From assembly GCA_023627715.1 (NCBI GenBank), contig JAMAHW010000027.1, forward strand, positions 1 to 64,000: a DNA stretch of 64,000 bases, given 5' to 3'. Within the stretch, counting starts at the first letter, position 1. Every line of letters starts with the position of its first letter. Made by a program: the position numbers and the translations under genes. The DNA is from Periconia sp. R9002. Its lineage: Eukaryota; Ascomycota; Dothideomycetes; Pleosporales; Periconiaceae. The notes beneath the pieces were generated by a model. The model searched no databases. It worked only from the letters and a program-made list of their open reading frames with translations, and was not told where the DNA came from. Positions 1-11,984 of the stretch are shown piece after piece.

Positions 1-4
1 CATC

Positions 5-469
5 ATGTCAGCTGCCGCGGGCCCTCCACCACCTCCACCCCCTCCACCACCCAAGAAAAGCTTTGAAACTCTACCTGCCGAACTTCTACTAAACATAATC
101 CGATACCTCCGAAATACGGAATTTGTCCGTCTTGCTCTTGCCATTTACCCGGTTCTTCAATATCACGGCATCGTTCCACCCATGACCCGGGAGATTTACA
201 TGTCCATCATAAATTGGCAGCTGGATTTGTGTTCTTGTCAAAACACTAACCCGTCAGCTGAGATCAATACAGATTGGAGAATGGGGCGACCTGCACAATT
301 GCCAATGGAAATGCACGAACACATCATGAATTACCTGACTCCGGCCGACCGAATAGCATGGCTGCTGTCTGACCACGAAAGGTTCTCATCTTATTTTCCC
401 ACCTTGACTGAGGAAACTAGACAAAGGTTATGGAGTGCAATTGGAGACGCAAGGAGAAAACCGAATTAG
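5..469 (+). CDS. Small F-box-like protein
   Basis: A 154-residue open frame starts four bases into the window, so an upstream exon or start cannot be excluded. Residues 8-16 are a proline run. It is followed by an F-box-like segment (FETLPAELLLNIIRYL) and, around residue 98, by a second similar helix pair (LPMEMHEHIMNYLTPADRI). F-box modules bind Skp1 in SCF ubiquitin ligases, but the match here is only to the Leu-Pro-x-Glu-Leu-type start of the motif and no substrate-binding repeats follow. The gene is convergent with RPC2, whose stop codon lies about 200 bp away. The short length could mean a truncated paralogue of the larger F-box genes further along. Function is unknown. Confidence 0.5.
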   Translation: MSAAAGPPPPPPPPPPKKSFETLPAELLLNIIRYLRNTEFVRLALAIYPVLQYHGIVPPMTREIYMSIINWQLDLCSCQNTNPSAEINTDWRMGRPAQLPMEMHEHIMNYLTPADRIAWLLSDHERFSSYFPTLTEETRQRLWSAIGDARRKPN

Positions 470-676
470 TAAAATTATTCTGCTAGGTAATACAGTCGCA
501 GAAATAAAGATTGTTTGAATTAAAACCAGGAGACCACCAGCGCCACAAATGCTTGGATCATGTTATGCTAACGCCGATGTGTTCCTCCATGCCCCATTGC
601 CACGCTATGTATACATGTCGATAAATGACGTGGGTTGCTCCTATTCAACAACCCATCGATCTTCCTCTCGCCCGTT

Positions 677-3600
677 CTATTCATATCCCGGCTCAAATTG
701 GTCCCCCAGTCCAATGGTGACCTTGACATTCATAGCACCCAATTCCTGGATCAACAACTTGGCTGCATACGGAACCGTCAAGCTCCTAACGCCCTTCTCG
801 CTCTCGCAGATTCTGCACCATCCCTGACTTCCCATCTGTCCGCATTGCCCGCACACATCCATGGTATGCGCGTCTGAGCTCAACATCAAGCGCTCGAGTA
901 ACAACTGCCCGGCACCGTAGGCAATCAAGCAATCGCGCTCCATCTCACCGAGCCGCAAGCCACCCTGGCGCGATCTTCCTTCGGTGGGCTGGCGCGTGAG
1001 CGTGGTACGCGGTCCGCGCGAGCGCGAATGCATCTTGTCCTGAACCATGTGCTTGAGTTTTTGATAATATATGGGACCGAAGAAAACATAGAACTGGAGG
1101 GCTTCGCCCGTGATGCCCGAGGTCAGGTAATCCTTGCCCGTGTATGAGAAACCGTTTTTAACGAGTATGTCGGCCATGTCAACAACCTTGGAGCCACCAA
1201 ACGCGGTGCCATATTCGAGCGTGCCATTGACTACGCCCGCCTTGCCCGAAAGGAGCTCCATCATTTTCCCGACCGTCATGCGTGAAGGGAAACCGTGAGG
1301 GTTCATGATAATGTCAGGACAGACGCCGCGGTCATTAAAGGGCATATCTTCTTGTGGGGAAATGAGGCCTACGACCCCCTTTTGTCCATGGCGTGAAGAG
1401 AACTTGTCCCCGAGTTCTGGTCGACGAGTCTGGCGGAAAAGAAGCTTCATCAAATTGACACCTGCTTCATTTTGTGTCACGCATGCTTTGTCAATGTACG
1501 AACAATCCGGCAATTTGTACGCCATGTGCTGCGGTTTATACGCGTAGCGTGTTGTGTGTGTAGTCGTATCCACCGGTATTTCCTTCATCATGTAGACATC
1601 ACCTTGATTGATACGAGCGCCAACTTGCGCTAGCCCATCTGTACCTATGTTGGCAAACTTGGCGTCGGATTCGTTATTCAAAATACCGGCGTTGATCCTA
1701 TCCTCTGCACCGTTGGCGTACGATTTCAGAGGTACTACTGTTTTCTTGAAGATCTGGCAACGACCAAATCCCCGGTCACAAGAAGCTTTGTTGACTACCA
1801 ATGCATCCTCAATATCGTAGCCAGAGTAGGACATGACGGCAACGGTAGCATTTTGACCTGCTGGGAGCTTATCGTATTTGGTGAGCTCAATCGTACGCGT
1901 TTTGACCATCGGTTGCTGTGGATAAACCATGAGATAGAGCAAAGTATCGATGCGCGTGAGCTGATTGTATGCAATAGCGCCAATGGCTTGTTTGCCCATA
2001 GCACACTGGTATGTATTGCGTGGCGACTGGTTGTGGTGGGGGTAAGGGATAAGACCGGCGACAGCACCCAAAATCGTAAAAGGCTCGATTTCCAAATGCG
2101 TAGTGAAACTGCCGATTTCTTGCTCTGAGATAGAGATGTTTGAATCATTCTCTTCATTGACATCCAAATACTCCACAAGCCCTCGAGTAAGAAAATCTTC
2201 GAACTCCATGGTGCCCTTGCGCAAAGCCTTTAGGTAACGGGCAGTAACTTTGGATTTGCCATTTTCCACTATAATCATCGGTCTGCAGATGCGACCTTCA
2301 TCAGTCGCAATATGCACTTCGTTGAAATCGTGATTGATGTTAATGCTCGTAAACTCTGAGATGCGGCCAGCTCTGCGGAGCTTCCGGAAACTGTTCAAAT
2401 ATCTCTTGGGTGTATCCGTAATTGCAATGGGCGTGCCATTCAAGCAGACAGTGTAAACACCCTCCGCATGAATTTCCTCTCCTGTCTGTGTGCACACATC
2501 CTCAGCACCGAGCAGGAAAACAATTTTTCTGACTGGGTCCTCGTCATCCTCGGTTGTGATGTGTGTCATGAGTGCCAGGTTTTTGACAAGGCCACATGCC
2601 TCTCCCTCAGGTGTATCAGATGTACATAGCATACCAAATTGAGATGGTTGCAAGGCGCGAGGACCGGATACTTTTCGCGTCTTTTCGAATTGACTAGAAA
2701 TGCGAGTCATCATTCCAAGGGCCGCAATATAGCTCAAGCGACTCAGAACGTGTGTAACACCAGCACGTTCCATCTTGAAACGCTTCAGACTCCAGTTTCC
2801 AGTGGCAATAGCACGCTCAACACCCATTGTAATGTGGTTCTTGTGCACGCTGAAGTGTGAGAATGCATCGAACTCTTGCGCCCGATTTTGTTTCTTCAGA
2901 ACCTTGTCCACACTCAATTTGAAGTCGTGATTGAAGCGTTTAAAGTGATCCTCAAAAAGCAGCGATAACATTTGCCCTGAAAGTTCCAACCGTTTGTTAC
3001 CAACATAGTCGCGGTCATCGACCAGTTTAGGATCTTGCATGGCCATGACTACGCGGCGAGCCATCATGGCAACGTACAGCGCTTTCGGTCTGAAGTTGGT
3101 ACCAACAACCGGTACATGTGGAAGGACAACATTAGACAGGCATTCGATCGCTTCGAGATGATAATTGCGCAGGCGAGAGGCGCCCGCTGGGCGTTTCGTC
3201 AATCGCACTCGGTGCCCGATATATTCCAATGCCTTTTCCTGCGTGTAAATCTGCTCTTTTGCGCAGGCTTCGAAGTTGATCGAGAAGCTGTCCTGATACG
3301 CACTGTCTTCACCAGCGACCATGAGCAGAATCTCCTTATCGGAGTGAACACCAAGTGCCTTCAAAACGAACACGATTGGTATCTCTTCGGAGAGCGTATT
3401 GTGTCGCAGATACATCAAACCCTTCTTTTGGATGACATATGTTTTCGTGCGTCGCTCGTGGGTGGAACTAGTGACACTGGCTTGCATGATTCCCTTTGCG
3501 CTTTCAACAATGACTCGGTTCTTGTTGAGTTGCTCCTGAACCAAGATGACCTTTTCCTGACCTCTGGTAATGAAATACCCTCCCGGATCGAGTGGACACT

Positions 3601-4414
3601 CATCCATCACCGCCATCTCCCTGTCGTTCTTCCCTGACAGTACACATTTGTTACTCTTCAACATGATGGGCAGTCTTCCAATCCTTACACCCGTCCTTTT
3701 CACCTTGGTGTTGCCCCTGGTATACACAATATCGACAACAATTGGCGCAGCATACGTCATGTCTCGCAAACGACATTCATTGGGAGTGACTGTACTTTTG
3801 TGGCCCTCCGTAAGATCATCTTCGTCTTGCCGGTTTGGGCTCAACACCCTGATGTCTGTGTATTCTAGCAGGAACTTGGGATCGAAGTCGCTGCGTACGA
3901 AGCGATTCGCCTTGATGATCTTCTTCAGCTCGACATCGACGAAGTGGTTATAAGAGTCGACATGCTGCTTAACTAAACCCTTCACCTTGAGAAACGCGGG
4001 CAGCAAATTCCATTTGTCGCGGGCGGTATTGATGGGGTCGGTGAGGTTTTTGCCATAATAAAAGGGCTCGAGCATGGCGGCGAATTCATCTTTGGCGGTA
4101 CTGTTGAGAGGGGCTTTCTGACGGCGGTTCCTGTCAGTGGACGCTTGGCGATCATCCGTCATATCAATTTCGGGAACAAGGTTTGTCTGCTCTACTATTG
4201 GCCTTTTGCCTTGCTCGAGGGAATTTTCGTGTGTGTTTTTCTTACTGCCGGCGGCGGCGGCGGCAGCGGCCGTGGAGGTGGAAGTACCTTTGGCGGCAGC
4301 CACCCCGCGCGGGGCAGCATTTGCGGTAGGCTTCGCAGGTCCCTATCCGGTCTTATTAGCTTCGCGTTGGAAAACTGCGTCTGTCCGTGTCAAACTTACC
4401 TTTCTACCCACCAT
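677..4414 (-). CDS. RPC2: DNA-directed RNA polymerase III subunit 2 (second-largest)
   Basis: Two exons, 4414-4400 and 4342-677, encode 1226 residues; the 57-nt intron has a GTAAGT donor and a CTAAT branch. The first exon is only 15 nt (MVGRK). The protein is the beta-like catalytic subunit of RNA polymerase III, which transcribes tRNA and 5S genes in the nucleus. The family core is intact: [14 protein letters not shown] near the N-terminus, [10 protein letters not shown] and [10 protein letters not shown] in the protrusion, [17 protein letters not shown] and [12 protein letters not shown] in the hybrid-binding and wall regions, and a C-terminal zinc ribbon (two CxxC pairs near residues 1169-1184). 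The sequence [17 protein letters not shown] and the ending [13 protein letters not shown] are typical of the Pol III paralogue (yeast RET1), not RPB2 or RPA2. The alanine-rich N-terminus is low complexity. Confidence 0.95.
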
Positions 4415-5200
4415 GTCTGTGGTCCATGGGTTGGGAGCAGGCGCGGTGCTGGTGCTGGCGAGGTATGAGTGTAGGTGGATTGGAGCTTCGGAAAAATCCC
4501 GAAATTATTTTAGCGTGCAGCTGCGGCGGCGTTGAAGCGCACGTGCAGCTCCAGCTCCAACAGCAGCCTCTTTGCCACACCGGAGTGAGGTACGCGCGTG
4601 CGCATACACAGCACGTGATCTATTCCAACTTCCAGATTCACTCCATCTACATATATGCTACAGAGGGGTGACACACCGGGAGGTCATTTATCGGGTAGCT
4701 AGTGTACTAGGCTTTATTTATAAATTAGAAAACTATACTACATAGATATACTACGTAGACGGTAGACCGTAGAGCTTCTAATTCATAGAACCTACGTGTA
4801 TTAGTCCTTCCGATATGTGACTTCTCGGCGTGTCGCCTCTCTGTATGTACACTGGGAGAATGATGACGCACGTGCACGAAATATAGCTAGAGAGACGAAT
4901 ACATATTGTTAAGTTGCATATGCCCCTGCTCCACCTTCAAATCCTCGCATGAGTCGGCACGGTTTTGGCAGCAAGCGCGCTCGCTCGTTCAAATTACCAG
5001 GCCAGCACTGTCAATGAAGGCTTTTTCCTTTGGCCTCACACACCGTGAAATCTTGAATCCAAATACCTTATCATACAATCAAATCAGTTTCCCAACGGCA
5101 GGCCCCACCCGCTCGAAGCTGACACCCAATTCTAACCGGTGCCTCAAGCGCCCTCAGCCTCTGCACGGTGCTGATCAAAGAGCTCGAAAAAAGAAACCCT
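4415..5200. other. Intergenic: RPC2 promoter side and 3' flank of the RS-rich gene
   Basis: No coding exon is supported here. The stretch holds the upstream region of RPC2 and the downstream region of the minus-strand gene that ends at 5201. The part around 4690-4790 is AT-rich with repeated TACTACATAG/TACTACGTAG words. No RNA gene is recognisable. Confidence 0.6.
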
Positions 5201-6904
5201 CTAAAATGCTGCACCACCCATCTCACTATCACCGTTGAGGGTCCTCAAGTGCTGCTCAGCAAGCTCTGCCCTGAGAGCAGCATTGTTCGACTCCCTCTCT
5301 GCCTTGTCCCATTCCTTGAGTCCGCTTCGTTTTGCTGCTTCTTTCTGCTCGATGAGCTCGCGTAGCTTGCGTGCCTCCTCTTCCAGCTTGTGGATTTTTG
5401 TCTTATCGAATGCTTCGGGCGCTTTCTGCCCCCCTGGGACTTCCTTCGGTAGGTCCGTCAAGTGATCGCGGAACCGCTGGGTGCGGGGGTACGTAGTAGA
5501 AGTGCTATTGCTAGACCCACGAAAAGGGGGAGCAAAGGGTGTGAGACCACTACCAGAGCCACGCGGGCCGGATGGAGGTCCACCAGTGAAATGGCCACCA
5601 CCTCGTCCTCCCCAATGTGCCGATCCACGACGAGGTGGTGCATCATATCCAAAACCACCACGTCCACCGCCTCGAGGACGAGTTGGTGCGGCAAGAACAG
5701 GATTGTTGCTGCGAGGGAAAGCAGTTGCATGTGGGGCAGAATTCGAGGGACCAGCTGGTGGTGACATGGCGGGAATAGGATAGCCACGGTTTGAAGGTCC
5801 TGTTGGTGGGGCTCGTTGATAGTTGTTTTCGCCATTGCGAAAAGACGAGGATGGTCCACTTGGCGGCGCAAAGTCCCGATCTCGATCAACTCTGGGTCCA
5901 GTCGGAGGGGTTTCACGGTGTCGTGAAGGGGGGGGCGAACGCTCCCTTTCCCTTTCCCGCTCTCGCTCACGTGTGTATTCTCGGGGGCGATCGGGTTCTC
6001 GCTCACGATAAGGCGATCTGGGAGCTGCATCCCTCGTAGGTAAGTCTTCTACGACCAAACTAGCCCTGCTGGGGTGGATTGGTGGTGGGGATGAACGACG
6101 TGAGGTCGTAGCTGACTCTCTGCCCGAGACATCGTGAGACGCATATGCTTGTCGAGCAGGAGAAGGGGATCTTCGACGCCAGGTGTCCGCCTGATACACC
6201 TCGGCGCGTTCCCGCCTGGGAGACGGCGAACGACGCCGGTAATCTCTATTATCACGAGCGGGTGTGTAGCGACGAGGGGGGCTTCAGTATGTCAGAAAAT
6301 GGTTACCAACTGTGTGTGTTATGCGTGCTACCAACCTGTGTGCGCGTGAACGAGGTTCTTCGAATCGGCTTGCATAACGCGGTGACCGACCCCCGCGGCT
6401 TCGGGATAGCGAAGGATCCCTCTCCCTCTCCCTCTCTCTCTCCCTCTCCCTCAACGGCGGTGACCTATCACGGCGCGGCGAGCGAGTATAAGAATCATAT
6501 TCGCGGCGTGGAGGCGACCTACCACGATCGCTTCGAAAGTCATCTCGCCTGGGTGAGAAGCCTCGTCGGGGTGGAGATCGGGGCCTTGCTCTCCAGCGAT
6601 CATCGTCCCGCCTTGGCGGACTACGAGATCTCCTGCGAAATGTGGGAGAGCGGCTTCGTGGGCGCGACGAACGACCGCCAGGTGTGTACGTATCGGCGCC
6701 ACTGAGGCCACGGCGAGGTGGAGATCGATTCGAGCGGTAGCTATCAATGCGAGGGCCAGGAGAGCGCGGTCGGTACGTGTTGGAATACCTGTCATCCCTA
6801 TAACGTTAGTATACCCACGCAGCTTCCTGAAGAACCAGAGAGTGAGAGACTGAGACACGTCTGGACTTGACAAACCTTCTGTCGCGATCTCTGTCTCTGT
6901 CCAT
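5201..6904 (-). CDS. RS/RGG-rich protein, probable RNA-processing factor
   Basis: Three exons (6904-6876, 6797-6336, 6281-5201) join in one frame and give 523 residues starting MDRDRDRDRRDD. The first two thirds is dominated by RSPPRR and RDR repeats, two RE dipeptide runs, and then RGG-type glycine and arginine blocks (PRGGGRGGFG, GGRGGGHF). The C-terminus changes to a charged coiled coil beginning near KTKIHKLEEEARKLRELIEQ. This composition is that of SR-like nuclear proteins acting in splicing or mRNP assembly, but no RRM or zinc knuckle is visible, so the call is compositional. The first intron has a perfect TACTAAC branch with a GTTTGT donor; the second has a weak GTTGGT donor, the least certain junction. 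The gene lies between RPC2 and SF3B2 on the same strand. Confidence 0.7.
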
Positions 6905-7620
6905 TCCTGCAATGGGTCGAGTGCGCCTGAATGCTAGACCTGTAATAAGTGCGCGAGGAATACCGCGAAAATAATTGAAGGGGAGAGAGCAGTAAAGAGG
7001 CGGCGAAGTTGAGAGTCTTTGAGTATTTGGTGGGTAACACGCGGATTTGGGGCCTGGCTTTCAAAAAAGCACGAGTGGAGGGAGTCCGTGTCTGCACAGC
7101 ACTTTGCATGCTTACGTAAATTAGACGCGCGCCAATCCGCACAGCCGTTTGACATGGCTGCTTCACTTACCAGTCCTCCTGCGTTGTACGTTTGTTCAAG
7201 GCGGCGGCGGCGGCGGCGTATAATGAAGATCTTCTCTCTTTATTGATCGGTCAACTCAGGCCTGCACTTTCTTGTCCCTCACTCTTCATTTTCTCTCACA
7301 CTGCGATGTGAACCAAGTAATCCTGACCATCTTGAAGATTTACGTATCATCCCATATCGCCAATATCCTCGGTTTGGAAACTCCTTTATCGTTTTGATTC
7401 AATGCTTGCTGCGAAAGCTTCCCGCATGAACTCCTAGCGCATAATATCCTAAGACCGCACGAAGAACCGTTCGACCCGTACCGAACGCCTGGTCCAGAAC
7501 TACCACTCAGGGCCAGTGCTAATCTCCCTGCCAATCAAGCACTTGGTATCTTTTACAATTCTTTACAGTAAAGTGATTTCTTTCCCATTCTTCCCTCCAT
7601 GAACAATTCCCCGACCCAAT
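6905..7620. other. Intergenic between the RS-rich gene and SF3B2, with a (GGC)6 run
   Basis: This stretch is upstream of the RS-rich gene and downstream of SF3B2. A perfect GGC triplet run occupies about 7200-7217. No coding exon or RNA gene is supported. Confidence 0.55.
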
Positions 7621-9378
7621 CTACCGACCCTCCCTCTTCTGCCGTTTACGAGACTCGTCCGCAATCATCTGGCTGAGATCGTCCTGATCGATCGCGGACC
7701 ATTGTCCTTGCATCTCCGCCCTTCTCTGTGCTTCATATTGCTTCCTCAATGCCTCTTTATCAAGCTTGTCGTTATTTGTCAGAGAATCAACGTCAACGGA
7801 GACATCGATGTCTCCGGCTTTGCGCTTGCGCTGATTGTTGTCGCCGAAAGTATCGCGTTGTGCCGCATCGAGATCGTACGCATGCTCACCTCCAAAGAAA
7901 CCGCTTGCTTGGATGTTCTTTTCTGGCAGAACCTGGAAAGCACTCCTTCGTACTCCAGGTTCCTCGGTCTCGATTCCTTTCCGTTGTTTACGAAGTGTAA
8001 ATTCACCAGCGATGGTTTCTGTACCTCCAATTTCTGATGGCAAAGCAGATGCTGTTCCCGTCATTGTCGTTTGTATACCGGAGAGGTCTTCATCTTCAAT
8101 CTCAGGATCCTCTTCCTCTTCCTCTTCCTCCTCATCACTTTCTTCATCTTCACTCTCACCCTCAGCGCGTAACACACCCCAAATGCTTCGTTCGACAGGT
8201 TCACCCTGTTGCAGCGGAGCAACCTGTTCCGTAAGTAGGCCTACTCCCAGGGGATCACCACCCCATAGCGGCCGGTTAGTGTTGTCTTCTACTGGAGGTT
8301 TACCCCATTGACCAGGGTTAAATCCCCAGGAAGCCCCAGGGGGGATTGGTGCATTCACGCCGGGAATCTTCAGGTTCGGATAGGAGGGAGGCGGACCCAA
8401 ACGTTGCTGATTAATGAGCCATGGTGGGGGCTGGCCAGGTCCCATTCCGAGAGCATCCTTCAGTTCTTCACTCAGAACCCCTGGCTTCAGGTGCACAGTG
8501 TTCGTCTCAAATTCTTTACCCTCGTAGTACACTTCGCCGTATCGTGTCATTTCCGGCTTCGTTTGGCGTCGGAAGAACGCGTCATAGAGCTTTCCATAGT
8601 CCATGTCCAGCTTGCCGATCTTTCCTTGTACACGTTCACGTTGCTTCTGGCGCAACGACATTTCGGCCTGTTTCTCTAAGTGTGCATCGCGCATTTCTGA
8701 TATTCCAGTCTCCTGTATGAACTTTGGCAAAGCGAACGGCGGTTTCTCGATACCACGTTTTGACGACAGATACTCCCTCTTGAGAGACCAGTGGGGGGGC
8801 ACGGGCACGACATTCTTGTAGCCTTTGAGAGATATCAAGAGAGCCGGATCCGACGAAGAGACATCAGTCCACTCAACTAGCTCCGGCTTCTTGACCATTG
8901 CTTTGAGTTGAGCAATCGACGGCTTGTTCATCTCTTTTCGTTGTCTCTTTGAAATCTTATTCTTGGTTTCCTGCTCTTCGTCTGGGATGTCATCATCGTC
9001 GCTGTAATATATTTCGGGCTTCTCATCTTCCTTCTCAGGCTCGTCGGTGACCGGTTTGAGAAACTTTTCGAAAACGTCTTTGTACTGATCAAACAGAGGG
9101 TTATCGATGTCGTATTGATTTGCTATATCGTCAATTTCCAGAAGATCCGCAGCTCGGATCGCCTGTTGATCGTTATTTGTTTGGTTGTCGGGTGCGGGTG
9201 ATTGACTCTCACGGGCAGAGCTTTCAGCTTCAGACAGAGGCTCCTGCGAAATAGTTTAGCATCAATGATCAGACTGGAAGTATATAAGACGTACGACGCG
9301 TTGCGACTTTTTCTTCTGGCGGCGGTACGCGTTCTTTCCCGCCTTTTTACTGCCTTTTACCGCAGCCGAACCCGACAT
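7621..9378 (-). CDS. CUS1: Splicing factor 3B subunit 2 (SAP145/Cus1)
   Basis: Exons 9378-9295 and 9243-7621 encode 568 residues; the intron of 51 nt has GTACGT and CAG ends. SF3B2 is part of the SF3b complex of the U2 snRNP, which anchors U2 at the intron branch site. The start MSGSAAVKGSKKAGKNAYRRQKKK is basic. The DUF382 region begins near residue 133 (PSIAQLKAMVKKPELVEWTD, then LPKFIQETGI and KIGKLDMDYGKLYDAFF), and the proline-rich PSP domain follows (GPPPSYPNLKIPGVNAPIP, WGFNPGQWGKPP). After PSP there is a long acidic tract (DEESDEEEEEEEED) and a basic C-terminus. The length is between yeast Cus1 (436) and human SF3B2 (895), as usual in filamentous fungi. Confidence 0.93.
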
Positions 9379-10024
9379 GCTGGTGGTAGCGCTCTATAGG
9401 AGCGCGGACGGTAGGAGGTTCGCAGAAGTTTCTGTGTCGGACAGAATTCGGTTTGAGGCTACGCAGCCGGTGTAAAGTACTGCACCGTGCAAGCACAGTT
9501 AGAGCAAATTGAAGAGGATCAAAGAAACACCTGTACCAAATCTTGTATCGTGCACAGTGGATGGGGTGCCGCGAGGGGTGGAGGTTCAACGGTGGACGGC
9601 AGGATGAGCAGCGAGCGAGTTCGTCGCCGGATGCACGGACCATCTCACGTGATGCGTTTGCCTAGGTAGGTAGGCACCTATCTCGACACTGGTGACTACA
9701 TTCATCAGTACATACATACATGTCGGTATGTATGTACGCATCAATATGATACATGTATTTGCATGGAACATTTGGACTTGAAAAAGTTGTGCGGAAAGAA
9801 AATAATGGGCGAGTTAAAAGAAAAACATTGAAAGTATTTCCTTGAATAAATATCAATGTATGTAGCTAATACGCCATCCACGTACTTATGTAGGTATTGA
9901 TGTAGGAGGAGCGCAGTGAAGAGAAATTAGCAGTCTGAACAACATTGATATTTTATGAACAATGGACATAAACACTGTGGATCAGAACTGAGGCTTGCTG
10001 CAATCATTGATACTGCCGAAGACC
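9379..10024. other. Intergenic between SF3B2 start and AKR stop
   Basis: This is the promoter region of SF3B2 and the 3' flank of the aldo-keto reductase gene. It contains runs of TAGGTAGGTAGG and a perfect inverted repeat listed separately. No coding exon is supported. Confidence 0.55.
9708..9737. repeat. Perfect 12-bp inverted repeat (hairpin)
   Basis: The arms GTACATACATAC (9708-9719) and GTATGTATGTAC (9726-9737) are exact reverse complements separated by six bases (ATGTCG). It could fold as a stem-loop or simply be two opposed CATA microsatellites. Confidence 0.8.
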
Positions 10025-11123
10025 TTATGACCTATCATCGTCACCAAAGTGTTTCGTCCAGAACCCCCTATAGTGTTTCTTTTTCCCAAGTTCGTTGATT
10101 TCTCGTATTTCTTTTGGCGTCAGTTTGAATGTGGTCGCTCGCAGGTAATCACTCAGCCTCTGCTCTTTCGAGCTCGTGGTAATTGGGACAATGTCTTGAT
10201 CTATGCACCATCTCAAGCAAATCTCAGCCGCAGTTACCCCGTACTTCTTTTCTAAAGCTGCCATGTAATCGTCCACTGGACCAGGTGCAGCTTTGGTAAC
10301 AGCTGTGAGAGGACCATACGCGGTGGTCGCAATGCCATGCTGTTTGTGGAATGCGAGCAATTCTGGCCTCTGGAGATAAGGATTCAACTCCACCTGGTTA
10401 CAAACGGGAACGGTCTTTGCGGTTTTGAGAATGACTTCCAAATGCTTCGGAAGAAAGTTGGACACGCCGATACTTTTTGTGAGGCCAGCAGATTGGACGG
10501 CTTCCATTTCTGCCCACGCCTTCTGGAGCTCTTCATCCGTTTTGGCCCAGAATGGACTATGAATCAAGTACCTATTTCTGTTAGCCTTTAACAAATCAAA
10601 GCACCCAAAAGGAACTGTGCATTCAAAACATACAAATCCACGTAGTCAATTTGCAACTTCCGCAAACTTTCTTCTAAAGCCTCGTGAATGTTACTGATAT
10701 TTGTATGCACCTTGGTTACCACATAGAGCTTTTCTCGCGGTACGCCTCCTTCTTTGATAGCAATCCCGAGCTCGGGCTCTGTCTTGTACACTTCAAAACG
10801 TCAGTACATGTCAATCTATACAGTGTTGCAGATATTAAGGAAGTGTTAGCAGCCATCCCCATGCCGCGATCATTGTTTTTCATTTCGGCCCTCAACCTAT
10901 ATGAATGAGGTTGGATGGCTAGGATACACAACGTACTTTCCGCACCGTCCAGGTGTGAATATTCCAATTTTATCGCCGCCTTCACGCCGTCTACGACAGC
11001 CTGGTCAATTTTGTTCTCATCACCCTTCTTGGACCATGCTGTGCCCGTTCCGTAACCAAGCATGGGCATTGAAGTCCCGTCATTAAGCTTTAGTTTTGGG
11101 ATTGGGGTGTGAATTTGAGCCAT
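10025..11123 (-). CDS. Aldo-keto reductase, YDL124W-like (alpha-keto amide reductase type)
   Basis: Three exons (11123-10937, 10790-10634, 10571-10025) give 296 residues. The enzyme is an NADPH-dependent (beta/alpha)8 reductase of the AKR superfamily, cytosolic by lack of any targeting signal. The full catalytic tetrad is present: D59 and Y64 in HLDGAEMY, K89 in VVTKVH and H119 in YLIHSPF. The cofactor end has GVSNF, VPVCNQVELNPYLQ and ITTSSKEQRL. The last motif, the GTGTAW N-terminus and the TTSSK loop resemble yeast YDL124W more than the xylose reductases. The second intron splits L115 and uses a good GTATGT donor. The first intron is 146 nt, longer than its neighbours. The physiological substrate cannot be read from the sequence. 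Confidence 0.88.
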
Positions 11124-11984
11124 TAAGGAAATCCGGCGCGTGCCACGAAGATAGAGAGGTAGTCGATAAGTGTAAGCACAGAAGCGCGGGTGATTGATTG
11201 CGAGATTGTGCATAAAGAAGGGTTGGATGGCGATGGTGAACAAGCAATGGTTTTAGGCCAAATACGTCAAGAGTGGGGGGGCGTGGATGGCTCCGATGAC
11301 GTTTCGGCACCCAGGTACCAGCTGCAACACCCGCGGGTGTTGCAAAGGTAATCCATCCCGCCCTCATAAAATGGCGCTAGAGGTACTCCCTTTAGTAGTT
11401 ACATACCTACGCAATTATATCTTAACTATCCTACCTACACGATAGACCGTTGAGCGTCCAACAAGGGTTTTCATTGGGGGGAATGGAGCTGCGCAAAGCG
11501 GCAGAGACCATTTATGTTTTAATTTCAGGTACACTCTTTCGAATGAGTCAATGCTTTTAGGCGTCACAAAGATTGGACCTACAAGTAATAATGGTACATT
11601 CAATACATGACCAACAGATGTGGCCAACCATCAATACACAGAAGGAAATTACATGTCCCGCCGTCGCAGCCCCTTCTAACCATTCACAGCCATCCCCAAC
11701 GCAACAGGTATGTTAAACTCCAGATACAGGGTTATCTATTATTAACACACCACGTAGCGTGGCGTATTAAGATATACATCACTCATTGTATCACCCCTAG
11801 TTGAGTTAAGCTGACTTCGTAAAGACGATATAGGTATAACCCTGTAGATGGAATGCATAGGAAAGGGAAACTGAACACAATGGTATTTGTTATTTTTTTT
11901 TAATTTCACTAATTAGGGATACAGTGTATAAGGATCCCATCTATAATACTATCATTACATTACTTTCGGTTAGATAGCAGAGCT
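11124..11984. other. Intergenic between AKR start and PMA1 stop
   Basis: This stretch serves as promoter of the aldo-keto reductase and 3' flank of PMA1. AT-rich tracts (for example around 11885-11915) lie on the PMA1 side and may hold polyadenylation signals. I see no gene in it. Confidence 0.55.

Noticed and set aside
677..4414. Annotation as RPB2 (Pol II second-largest subunit)
   Set aside because: The [14 protein letters not shown] region, the [11 protein letters not shown] ending and the spacing of the zinc ribbon match the Pol III paralogue.
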